In this document: positions 11,360 to 20,542 of the stretch, one piece after another | Layout: every line of letters starts with the position of its first letter | Position numbering within the stretch: position 1 is the first letter of the stretch | Assembly (NCBI RefSeq): GCF_000220395.1 | Contig: NW_004087529.1 | Span: 6,196-26,737, forward strand | Direction of reading: 5' to 3' | Source of the DNA: Ichthyophthirius multifiliis | Lineage: Eukaryota > Ciliophora > Oligohymenophorea > Hymenostomatida | DNA: 20,542 nucleotides | Notes under the pieces: generated by a model | The model's database searches: none | Told to the model about the DNA's origin: nothing | The model's input: the letters and a program-made list of their open reading frames with translations, nothing else | Program-made: the position numbers and the translations under genes

Positions 11360-12792
11360 TCATTATTTTACTTTAATAAAGAAACCAATTTAAATCATTC
11401 TAGCGCCACTCATTCTTTTTTTATTTTTTATAATATAAAATTTAATATATTAAAATTTGTTATTTAAAGTTATTAAATATTTACCCTATAGGATGTCCTA
11501 AAGCTACTCCTCCTCCATTTACATTGACTCTATTTTAATTGATTTTTAATAAACGGATATTTGCTAAAACTGTAGTTGCGAAAGCTTCATTAAACTCAAA
11601 ATAATCAACTTAACTTAATTATAAATTAGCCTAATATAATGCTTTTTGTCCTGATTTGGCAGGTGCTATACAAAAATCTACTGGCTCAACTTCCGCATCA
11701 GCATAGCTTAAAATTTAGGCTAATGGTTTCAATTTTAATTCATTCATTTTATTTTAAGACATTAATACTATTTTTTTATTTATAAAAAAATATTTTTTTT
11801 TTTTACTAATAATGCATGATCCGTCGTTAATTTTAGATGCATTTGCAGCCGTTATAGTTCCTTCTTATGTAAAAACAGGTTTTAATTAAGAAATTTTATT
11901 TTTATTATATTTTTAAGGTTCCTAATCTTAATTAATCTATATTATTTTTATTTTTATTAAAATAAAAATAAAATAATTAACTTTTTTACAATTTAATCCT
12001 TAACTTTAATAGGTATTATTTCATCTTTAAATAATTCATTTTTTTAAGCTTTTAATGCTTTTTCATATGATTCATGGCAAAATTAATCGTTTTCTTCTCT
12101 ATTTATATTAAAGTCTTTTGCTGTCTTTTCAGCACAATAACCCATAGCCTTTTTTATTTTATTTTAATAAAATTAAAAAAAATATTTATTAGTTTTACCT
12201 TATTATCATAAAAATTAGTTAAACCATCGTATTAAAGTCCATCGATAAGTGTTTAATTTCCAAAAGAATGTCCTTTTCTATAATTAGGGACATAAAAAGG
12301 CACATTACTCATAGATTCAAATCCTCCACATACAACTATTTCAGATTGTCCTAATTATATACTTTAGCATCCAAACATTACACTCTTCATTCCACTTGCA
12401 CATACTTTGTTTACATTCGTGCATGGTATATTGCTTGGAAGTCCTGCTAATAAAGCAGCTTGTCTGGCCAGATTTTGACCTTCTCCTGATGAACATACAT
12501 TTCCTAATATTACTTCATCAATTAAAGTTGGGTTTAAATTTATTTATTCAATAGCACCTTTTATAGTAAGCAAAGCTAATTCAGGGCATCTTAAAGAAGA
12601 TAAAGAACCATTTAAAGAGCCTATTGGTGTTCTTTTAGTGGCTACTATATATACGGGATATCCTTTTATTTTTTTAATTTTTATTTTTTTGAAAAATACT
12701 GTTTATATTTTTTAATTTTTGTATAAAAAAGATATATTTTCATTAATATTTATTATACAATTATAATGCAAATTTAAATATGCATTTTGCAT
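11360..12792 (-). CDS. Acetyl-CoA acetyltransferase (thiolase), 3' end out of frame
   Basis: Thiolases of this type join or split acetoacetyl-CoA, feeding ketone-body, sterol or fatty-acid metabolism. Five exons (12792-12199, 12148-11990, 11936-11807, 11767-11485, 11414-11360) with introns of 50, 53, 39 and 70 bases join in frame to 406 residues. Catalytic landmarks are present: [10 protein letters not shown] with the acyl-accepting Cys near residue 131, [32 protein letters not shown], and [12 protein letters not shown] with His near residue 386, followed after intron 4 by MSGARMI. The last motif (AGICNGGGG, around 11346-11318) is encoded just downstream, but past the in-frame TGA at 11362-11360 and in another frame. 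The conserved core starts near residue 45; the preceding 44 residues are Lys/Ile-rich, and the start at 12792 is provisional. The leader might be an organelle-targeting segment or wrongly modelled. The gene is divergent from the ZIP transporter. Confidence 0.85.
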
Positions 12793-13210
12793 ATTATTTA
12801 AATATATAATTATATATTAAACACCATTAATAAAAAAAAAATTATATTAAAAAATAAAATATGTATTATGTGAAAAATATATAATATTAAAAAGTGTTTA
12901 TATTATATAATATATATTAACATATCAATATATATGGATACAATACTTTATATTTTAAAAATACTTTTTAAAATTTTAATTTTTATATTATATAAATATT
13001 ATAGTATTATTATTGTTTTTTCTTAATATAACTATATTTTTATATTTGTAGAGATAGATTTTTTTAATAACTTTAAAATTATATTTCCAAAAATAATTTT
13101 ATTTAAGAAACATAAAAATAAATTATAAACAATATTATTTAACTTAAATAAAATAAATAAAATATAATAATTATTTTTCTCAAAATATTTTAATAAATAA
13201 ATAAAAAAAA
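12793..13210. promoter_or_regulatory. Shared spacer between divergent thiolase and ZIP genes
   Basis: These 418 bases separate two divergently transcribed genes, so both promoters should lie here. The sequence is A/T only, with short TATA-like runs everywhere, and no particular site can be picked out. Co-regulation of the two genes is possible, but nothing in the sequence shows it. Confidence 0.4.
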
Positions 13211-14345
13211 ATGGCTATAAAAATAAAAGTTTTATTTATTTCAACGCTAATATTCTTATCTTCTTATGTGTACTGTAGTTAAATATAAGTTGACCGCAAT
13301 CTAACTTATTTAGATAAACTTTTAAAATTATATAATTAATATTTCCCAGCCTTAGAAACATAAATAACCGCCAGTATATTATTAATAGTTTTTCCTAGTA
13401 TTCCTATATTCATAATTCTTTAACTCTTAGGGTTTTAAAAAGGATAAATGCATAATTATTCAAAGCCTTTACTTAAATAATTACTTTCTTTTGGTTTGGG
13501 AACTATATTGGGTGATGTTTTTTTACATATGTTTCCTCATTTAGTGCATAAAAGCGACAATAATGGACATTCTGCACACTCTCATGATTTTAAATAATTA
13601 ATTCCTCCATTAATGATTATTTTAGGAATTAATTTTCTTATAACTTTAGATTTTATTATATTTAAAATTAATGAAAATAATAAATATTAGAAATTGCAAA
13701 AAGTAAATGATGAATAAGTGAAAGATGAACCTAAAGAGAAACATAATCATAAACATTAAGAAATACATTCAGGAATACCTTTCTTATTTTGTGATTTTAT
13801 GCATAATCTTACTAATGGAATAGCAGTAGGAACTGCTTTTGCAACAAGTATTTATTTATTTTTATTAATAAAAATAATATAAAAAATAGGTACAAGTTTA
13901 GGTATTACAACAACATTAGTTATTTTGATACATGAAATACCGCATTAAATTGCGGATTTCGGCCACTTAATATCATATGAATATAATATTAAATAAATTA
14001 TAAAATCTTAATTATTTACATGTTTAATAGGAGGACTTTTAGGAGGATATCTAGGTATTTATTTTTTATAAATTAATTATATGCAAATTATAAATAAAAT
14101 ATATATACATATATATTAATATATAATATATTTTTAAATATATAGGTTTATATTATTGTAATTTATATAGACATTAATTATTATGCATTACTGCAGGAGG
14201 ATTTTTATATATGTGTATGACAAATTTACTTCCTGAGATAAAATAAAACTTGAAACATAATTCTTATTTGGGAAATTTCCTTTTAACTATTTTTAGTTGT
14301 AGTTTAGGTGTACTTTGTATGTATGGAGTTACTTTAATAGAATGA
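13211..14345 (+). CDS. ZIP-family (SLC39, LIV-1/ZIP7-like) zinc transporter
   Basis: ZIP proteins move Zn2+ or related metals into the cytosol from outside or from organelles. Three exons (13211-13847, 13890-14054, 14146-14345), with introns of 42 and 91 bases, give 333 residues and about seven hydrophobic spans after a signal-like N-terminus ending near SSYVYC. A His-containing loop (HKSDNNGHSAHSHD, later KEKHNHKHQ) sits between membrane spans, as is usual in this family. The metal-binding spans are clear: HNLTNGIAVG (198-207) and HEIPHQIADFGH (227-238), the LIV-1 subfamily signature, followed by TAGGFLY and NLLPE. Two residues differ from the usual pattern: Asn replaces the usual Asp in HNxxDG, and Gln (a TAA codon) replaces Glu in HEIPHE. 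ZIP7-type members reside in the ER or Golgi; that location here is inferred. Intron 2 could alternatively end at 14196, but that would remove the conserved TA of TAGGFLY. Confidence 0.85.
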
Positions 14346-15207
14346 TTTTTCAAATTTTAAAAATAATTTGAATTTCTTGTTTATTTCGTATAATATTTAT
14401 ATATTTACTTATAGATAGATTAACTTTTTTTTTAATTTTAATTTTTTTTGTAAAAAATAATATTAATATTTTTAAAAAATATTTAATATAAATAAATAAA
14501 TATATATAGATTAATGATAAAATATAATATATAATAATAAAAATTAATTAATTATAAAATTTTAAATTATCTTAAATAATTATAAATAATAAATAATTAT
14601 AATTATATAAAAAATATATATTATTGATAAAAATAATATATTTATTATATTATATCTATAATATGATTTATTAAAAATTAAAAAGTGAAAAAATATTTAT
14701 TAAACTTGAAAGAAATATTTTATTAAAAAAAAATAAAAAAGAAATATAAATAAAAAATTTAATACATATAAATAAATAAAACATACAGGATTATATTAAG
14801 AATATTATTAAAATTGATTAAGAATAAAAAAAAGCATTAAAAATATAAATATATATATATATATATTAATATATATATATATATATATATATGTTTCTAT
14901 TTATTAAAATTATTAATAATTTTTTCTTTTATAACTTTTTATTAATATAATTTTTATATTTCTGTATAAAATTATTAAAAAATAATTGTTTTAAAGATAT
15001 ATAATATTTTTAAAAATATCTAAATAATATAAACTTTAAATATTTAATTATAAATAATTTTAATCATAAACTTTTTATATGTTATATAATTAAATTATAT
15101 ATTAAAAAAAAAAAATTTAATATTTTATATTTTGAATTTACAATTAAACTAAAATAAATTAAAGTATAAAAAAATAATCAAATAAAAAAAATCTCTTATA
15201 AAAGAGA
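14346..15207. other. A/T-only spacer with an AT microsatellite
   Basis: This spacer separates two plus-strand genes. It consists of A/T runs plus the AT tract listed at 14849-14892. No coding frame or RNA gene is visible. The promoter of the adenosine-deaminase-like gene must be at its right end. Confidence 0.65.
14849..14892. repeat. (AT)n microsatellite
   Basis: An alternating AT run is broken once by a TTAA step. It lies in the spacer between the ZIP and adenosine-deaminase-like genes. Similar tracts occur in the long intron of the SERBP1-like gene, so it is typical of this genome's noncoding DNA. Confidence 0.9.
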
Positions 15208-16209
15208 ATGTTAAAAAATTAAATAACTTAATTTATTAAATACGCTCCGAAAATTGAATTACATGCCCATTTAAATGGTTGTGTAAGAAAGTAAACTTTA
15301 ATCGAAATATCTAAATAAAAAAACATCCCGATAGATTAATCAATATTTGATCGAATAAATTTAAAAGGGGCATTCGAAATGTTCAGTATAATCCATAAAG
15401 TAATAACTGATTTGAATTCCATACGAAGGATAACACGAGAAATGTTAGAAGATTTCCAAAATTAAAATACTATATATTTAGAATTAAGGACAACTCCAAA
15501 AATTTTCGAATTATAAAAAAACTCTAAAGAAGATTATATTAATACGATATTGGAAGAAATTGAAGTTTTTAATTAAAAAAATTAAATGAAAGCAAGATTA
15601 ATTCTTAGTATTGATAGAAGTAAATCAATACAAGAAGCAATTGAAAATTATAATTTATTGTTAAAATTTAAGTCGAATCCTATTATAGTAGGATTAGATT
15701 ATTCGGGAGATCCTTCTAAAAATACATTTAAGAACTTTAGGTTTATTTTCGAAGATGCGAGAAAAAACGGTATTAAAACTACTGTACATACCGCAGAAAT
15801 GGATGGGGAACCAACTTTTACGGAAACAAAGGAAATTTTAGATTTTGTACCAGATAGAGTAGGACATTTTTTGTATTTTAATAATGATATTTATGATGAA
15901 ATTATTAAAAAAAAAGTCCCGATTGAAACTTGCCCTACTAGTAATTTTAAATGTATGGAATTAAATGATATGAAAGATCATCCATTTAAATACTTTTTTT
16001 ATAAAAATCATCCTTTGAATATTAATACTGATGATACTGGAGTTTTGGATACACAAATTAGTAAAGAATATTAAATTGCATAAGATGCTTTTTAATTAAA
16101 TAAAGAATAGTTATAGAGTTTATTTATAAATTCATGTAATATGGTTTTTGATGAATCTTAAAAAGATTATTTAAAATAATAAATAAATCATTATTTTGAA
16201 ATTAATTGA
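15208..16209 (+). CDS. Adenosine-deaminase-like protein (ADAL / N6-methyl-AMP deaminase type)
   Basis: This is a member of the adenosine/AMP deaminase superfamily, closest by eye to ADAL, which in plants and animals removes the methylamino group from N6-methyl-AMP to give IMP. The single exon gives 333 residues, close to the family's normal length, once TAA/TAG are read as Gln; it ends at TGA 16207-16209. The zinc and catalytic residues are all visible: KIELHAHLNG (His19, His21), HTAE (His194, Glu197), DRVGHFLY (His220) and NINTDDTGVLD (Asp275, Asp276). HTAE in place of HAGE, and IETCPTSN, favour ADAL over classical adenosine deaminase. The ATG at 15208 gives a 17-residue lead before the HxH motif, as usual for the family. 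The protein should be cytosolic. It is convergent with the next gene. Confidence 0.88.
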
Positions 16210-16747
16210 TATTTATAATTATTTATATATGCTTTTAAAAGATGATAGTTTAATTTTATATTTATTTAAAGAAAGTTTTTTTGTATATTTTGCTTATTTA
16301 ATTTATTTAAATTTATTTATTAAATCATATAATAATATTAATAAAAATAATATTTATATTTATTTAATTATGTATTAATCAAATTATATTCATTTTTTTT
16401 ATTTTTTATTTTTTATTTTTTCTTAAAAAAAAAATTAAGTTATTTTATTAAATTATATAAATAAAATTAAAAATTTTATAATATAAAAAAAAATATAATT
16501 TAATTAAAATAAAAAATAAAAAAATTATATTATTAAAAAAATAATAATAAATAATAAAATTAATAAAAATTTCTAGAAAAAAAAAGAAAAATATTTATTC
16601 ATATATAAAATTTATATAATTATTTAAATATATGTATTGTTATTAATTCTAATTTAAATAATAATTTTAATATATAACTATTTAATTATTTATTTGCAAA
16701 TATTTTTAAATGGATATAATATTTTTTAATTCTGATATATTAAAAAA
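16210..16747. other. A/T-only spacer between convergent genes
   Basis: This holds the two 3' flanks of the convergent adenosine-deaminase-like and SERBP1-like genes. Only low-complexity A/T is visible; an open frame near 16196-16378 is a by-product of the ADAL 3' end and A/T content. Confidence 0.7.
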
Positions 16748-17379
16748 TCAACCAAGTTTAGGGAAGTCATCTTCATTTTCAACATTAACTTTTCCCTAAA
16801 ATAATTTATATATACATATATTTATATGATTATATTATTTATTTATACCTTTCTGTTTTAATGGTGTTATTTTGTTTAAGTTTATCTTTATTCTCTATTT
16901 CCACTAGGAACGTTTTCTTTTCTGGCTTCTTTCTTTGTTTCACCAACTATTGTTTCACCTTCTTTTTTAACGGTATAAGAAACTAATGTAGTTCCTGTTT
17001 TAACTCCAAGAAGATCTGAGTTTTCAGAATTACATCCTACAGAATAAGTAGTATTTCCTTTTTTGGCTTTAGTTTAGGCTTTTAGTATTTAGGTATCTAA
17101 TTATTTTTCGTTTTTTGAGTGAACAAGTTAGAGTTTTTCCTTTTTCAATTCTTCTTCGTTTAATTATCTTTTTGGTGCTTCAGGTTAATTTTCTTCAGCA
17201 ACATAACCAAGTTTGCTATAATATTCAGCAAGTGTAATTGTGTTATCAACAACTTCAGGTTCTTCAACAACTGCAGATTCTGATTATTATTTGATTTATT
17301 ATTAGCCATCCTTTAATTCTTCACGTCCACTTTTTTATATATAAATTAAAAATTTTATAAATAAGATATTTATATATAA

Positions 17380-17423
<44 letters not shown>

Positions 17424-17646
17424 TTTCAATAATTTTAATTAGTAATGTAATATTTTAAATATTAATAAAAATATATTATATTTATTAATAAAATTTTAAT
17501 ATATATATTTTTATACTAGAATAAAAAAAATATTCTTATATAATTAAAATATTAAAATAAAATAATTTATTTAAAAAAAAAAAAATTAGTTTATACTTAT
17601 ATTTCTTCTTATTTATTATTATATTTTTTTATTATTATAATTTCAA

Positions 17647-17701
<55 letters not shown>

Positions 17702-18362
17702 ATATATATTTATTTACATTATTTCATCCTTAATTGTTCCGTAGTTTCCTTTTCCTCCTCCATCTTTTCTGAATTAATTTTTTCTAAAATTTTTTAAATT
17801 AGTTAAAATTTCATATTTAAAAATTACTAAAATGCTGGGATTCCTGTTCCTGAATGTCTATCTTAAGGATGTGGTTCAGATGGGACACCTTTATGTTTTC
17901 TTTCATCTCTTTCTTTATTAACTCTTGGTTTGTATTCTTTTCTAGCACCTTAATCATTTTATTATCCAACATTTCCTTCACCAACTCTTGGTGCTCTTTT
18001 TTAATAGTCTTTTTTTTAATCTCCATTTTAGTTGTTGTTGTTGTTATTATTATCCCCTCTGTTGTAGTTAGTTTATCTTGCATTAGGGTTTTAAGTTCTT
18101 CGGTTTTAGTTGGCAGTTTGGGCAGCATTTGTGGTTTCAGATTATTTTTTGTCTGCGGGTGCACCTGCTTTTTTATCTTAAGTTTTAACAGGCTTTGTAT
18201 CCTTTTCTATATATAATTTTTTATTTTTTATTGTTTATTGTTTGTTTTTAATTTTTTTTTTTTTTTTTAGGTTTTATATTAAGTGGTTTGAGTATTTTAT
18301 TTGTTACTTTGAGGCTCGTCGTCGGAGTCATTTGGCAAATTTGCAAATATATTGAAATTCAT
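16748..18362 (-). CDS. SERBP1/HABP4/Stm1-family ribosome- and RNA-binding protein
   Basis: Members of this family bind mRNA and occupy the ribosome's mRNA channel, preserving idle ribosomes. Five exons (18362-18308, 18206-17828, 17783-17718, 17329-16849, 16795-16748) join in frame to 342 residues. The introns are 101, 44, 388 and 53 bases, all GT...AG. The N-terminus (FANLPNDSDDEP) resembles the family's usual acidic start. A disordered, Asn/Gln/Arg/Lys-rich region follows. Then comes the diagnostic block, split by intron 2: DRHSGTG (134-140) and RKDGGGKGNYGTIKDEI (about 150-166). The second half has LAEYYSKLGYVAEE and a Glu/Lys-rich stretch, and the protein ends NEDDFPKLG. The motif only appears when introns 2 and 3 are removed, which supports the model. 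Codon use is G+C richer than in neighbouring genes, as expected of a strongly expressed gene. Other long frames on either strand here are shadows. Confidence 0.85.
17385..17419. repeat. (TA)n microsatellite inside intron 3 of the SERBP1-like gene
   Basis: An alternating TA tract lies near the 3' splice site of the 388-base intron. Its length is likely to vary between copies or strains. Confidence 0.85.
17650..17709. repeat. Second (TA)n microsatellite inside the same intron
   Basis: About 60 bases of alternating AT with one phase break lie just inside the 5' splice site of the 388-base intron. Expansion of the two TA tracts may explain why this intron is several times longer than the others in the window. 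Confidence 0.9.
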
Positions 18363-18922
18363 TTTTTTTTTTTTTTTTTTTTGGAATAATATTTATTTTT
18401 AGAAAAAAATATTTAATTTATAAATATATATATATATTTAGATAAAGGATATTTTTAAATTTCGACCTAATATTAAATTATTTTATTAATAATTTTCTTT
18501 AAATACTAAATAATAAATTAATAAAAATATATAATTAATATATAATATATATATTTATAACAAAAAAAAATTAGTTTAAAATCAGCATATTATTTAATAA
18601 TCATTATATTTTTATTTTATTTAGTAATATTTTTAATTTTTTTTTATAAATTATATTAAATTTTTTAATAAATATATTTAAATATAAAATATTTACAATA
18701 TTATTTTTATTAAATATAATTTATAATTTTCTTTATTTTATTTAGCAAGAAAAAAAAAATAAAAAAATTTATTCTTTTTTATTTAATATCAAAACTATAT
18801 ATATTTATTATTATTATTTTTTATTAAATATTTTATAAATATTTTAAATTGGAATTAATTTATTTATAAACTAAAATATTTTTGAATATTGAATATTTAT
18901 AATTCCAAAAAATCTTAAAACT
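18363..18922. other. A/T-only spacer
   Basis: This lies between the 5' end of the SERBP1-like gene and the 3' end of the next minus-strand gene. A run of about 20 T on the plus strand (A on the gene's strand) sits directly before the SERBP1-like ATG. No coding frame or other element is recognised. Confidence 0.65.
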
Positions 18923-20229
18923 TCAATTTATATTTTATTCGGAAAAACTCTTTAAAAGCCTATAATTTTTATTAATATTCTAATATTTAATTCCTACTTA
19001 AATTAGTAAATCCCAAATTTAAGAATGTTTTATTTTTCTATCTAAACCAGAATTAGATGATAAAAAAAAATACACTAATTTACCTCTGTAAATATCATAG
19101 TATTAATTTTTTGTTAATTAAAAATCAAATACCTATAGTTCAAAACAATTATTTTTATTTATACTTTATATTTTGTAATATTTATCCAAAAAACATACTT
19201 TAATAATCATTTTTCTTTATCAAAAATATATATTTTTCTTTATTCTAATTTGTTTGTATTTGTTCATCTATGTTACTTTTTTCATTATTTACATATTTAT
19301 ATTATAATTTGTTAAATTTAAATACTTATTTCCAATAAAAGAGTTCATAACTAATAACCTAATCATAAAATCATAAATCGTATTTCAGGTCATTTATTAT
19401 ACGAGGGATTCTATTTATATTCTTAAATTTAAACAAAATTTACTTTCGTTTGATTTTAGGGTTCTTATTTATTAATTTAATTCCTTGTCTGCCTGCAAAC
19501 ACAATTATAAGGCTTCATTATCCAAAATGGTTTTTTAGGTAACTTATTCTTATTTTTAATAAATTCATATTATAAAATATTATATATATGCATAAATAAG
19601 AAAATTTGTTTGCTTTTGAAAATTTCTTTTTAGTTTATTCAAATTTTACGTTTTAAAACACAACAACAAGATGGAAAACGATTCAATTTTTAATTTAGAT
19701 CATTTTTGTTATAAGGTCTTTTTTTTAAATTGATCATAGTATCTTTCAAAATATTCTCTTCATTATTTTTAAAGCTAGATTCTTTAAAGTTTGTTATAAT
19801 ACATTTATAAAGATTTTGCTCGACTTATCTAATATATTAACTAAAATTTTCGAGTTTATTAAACCGTACATAAGATTATTTTTGTCATATATTTGGGTAT
19901 TTAATAGAGACGAATGAAAACATAAATAAAAAATAACATTCTTTAGTAGTCGTATTTAGGCTTTAAATAATTAAAATTAGTTTAAATTTCAGTTGTTATT
20001 TTTTTTCTTTGTTTAAAAGTTAGAAATATTCATAGAAATCTATAATTAATTATAATTAAATGTTTATATTTTCTTATAATTTATAAATATAGATTGAATT
20101 ATAAGTTTATTTAGTAAAAAAAAATTTCTTTGATAAAAATTGGGTTTAGAACAGTTTTTAAATTGTAATTTATTTAATTATATGTTTATATATATCAATA
20201 TAGTTTTTAGCTTTTTAGTTGTTGTCCAT
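18923..20229 (-). CDS. Unknown five-exon protein
   Basis: Five exons (20229-19922, 19840-19650, 19542-19403, 19358-19165, 19085-18923) with introns of 81, 107, 44 and 79 bases join in frame to 331 residues, ending at TGA 18925-18923. I do not recognise the family. The translation is protein-like throughout: Cys-rich RFPSCCCVLKL after exon 2, a charged helical stretch (DNEALQLCLQADKELNQQIR), a segment with FLIKKNDYQSMFFGQILQ, and a tail with SSNSGLDRKIKHSQIWDLL. There is no signal peptide and no certain membrane span, and the Gln/Lys/Asn-rich helices hint at coiled coil. The first intron starts GTTTTC rather than GTAA and is the least certain junction. The ATG at 20229 opens MDNNQKAKNYIDIYKH. 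Nothing in the context points to a function. Confidence 0.55.
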
Positions 20230-20542
20230 ATACTATATAATTAATTATTATTATTTACAATATTTATATTTGTATTTTTATTATTATTAATTACAGAATA
20301 TTATATATGTTTATTTTTTAGTTAATTTAATTATTATCTTTTTATAAAATCATATTATATTATTTTAATTTCAATATATAATTTATTTAATTAAAAATTA
20401 AAATAATTTAATTCAATAAATATAATTTTTAAATAATTTAAAATAATTAATATCTTTTGTTTAAAAATAATATATTTAATATTATTTTTTAGATATATAT
20501 ATAAATTAAAAATATCAAATTTATTTATAAAATTATATTTTA
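20230..20542. other. A/T-only spacer at the window's end
   Basis: This is upstream of the unknown five-exon gene. It contains only A/T-rich, low-complexity sequence; no coding frame or signal beyond a presumed promoter is seen. Confidence 0.65.

Noticed and set aside
14055-14196. A longer intron 2 for the ZIP gene ending at TTACTGCAG.
   Set aside because: It also keeps the frame, but it removes the conserved TA of TAGGFLY and the linker before it; the shorter intron ending at 14145 preserves the family pattern.
16196-16378. A 60-codon plus-strand frame.
   Set aside because: It overlaps the end of the adenosine-deaminase-like gene in another frame and is low-complexity A/T translation.
17817-18216. 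Two long overlapping frames, one on each strand, including a Lys/Thr-rich minus-strand frame.
   Set aside because: Both are shadows of exon 2 of the SERBP1-like gene, which reads in a different minus-strand frame and carries the DRHSGTG motif.
11330-20542. Telomeric repeats, CRISPR-like arrays, tRNA genes or an organised multi-gene system.
   Set aside because: I looked for C4A2-type repeats, spaced direct repeats and G+C-rich cloverleaf stretches and saw none. The genes are unrelated housekeeping or unknown single genes.

Overview
The window looks like macronuclear DNA of a hymenostome ciliate. It is extremely A+T rich, and every recognisable gene reads through in-frame TAA and TAG (as Gln) and ends only at TGA. 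Introns are mostly short (39-107 bases), A+T rich and GT...AG. The composition and code fit Ichthyophthirius or a close relative of Tetrahymena. That species-level guess is inference, not proof. Coordinates below assume the ciliate code; gene models were built by hand from frames, splice signals and protein motifs.

Layout: (1) 686-2827(+), large subunit of chromatin assembly factor 1 (CAF-1), with a PCNA-binding PIP box and the diagnostic acidic CAF1A motif. (2) 5964-4174(-), a three-exon thioredoxin-fold protein with one CPTC redox motif. (3) 6915-7660(+), a G+C-richer patch of broken reading frames, unidentified. (4) 9701-8349(-), a secreted DUF3472 protein without introns. (5) 11266-10842(-), a small two-exon candidate gene. 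(6) 12792-11360(-), a five-exon acetyl-CoA acetyltransferase (thiolase) whose last motif lies out of frame. (7) 13211-14345(+), a three-exon ZIP (SLC39, LIV-1 type) zinc transporter. (8) 15208-16209(+), an intronless adenosine-deaminase-like protein of the ADAL/N6-methyl-AMP deaminase group. (9) 18362-16748(-), a five-exon SERBP1/HABP4/Stm1-type ribosome- and RNA-binding protein. (10) 20229-18923(-), a five-exon unknown protein.

The genes do not form a functional cluster; they are ordinary eukaryotic single-gene units separated by A/T-only spacers. Thiolase and the ZIP transporter are divergent and share a 418-base spacer. The CAF-1 and thioredoxin genes, and the ADAL and SERBP1 genes, are convergent. 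I found no tRNA, rRNA, CRISPR array, intact mobile element or telomeric repeat. I also found no previously undescribed multi-gene system. The points most worth a second look are the intronless DUF3472 gene, the frame breaks in the thiolase and CAF-1 3' ends, the altered metal-site residue in the ZIP protein, the broken patch near 7 kb, and the two unrecognised spliced genes.
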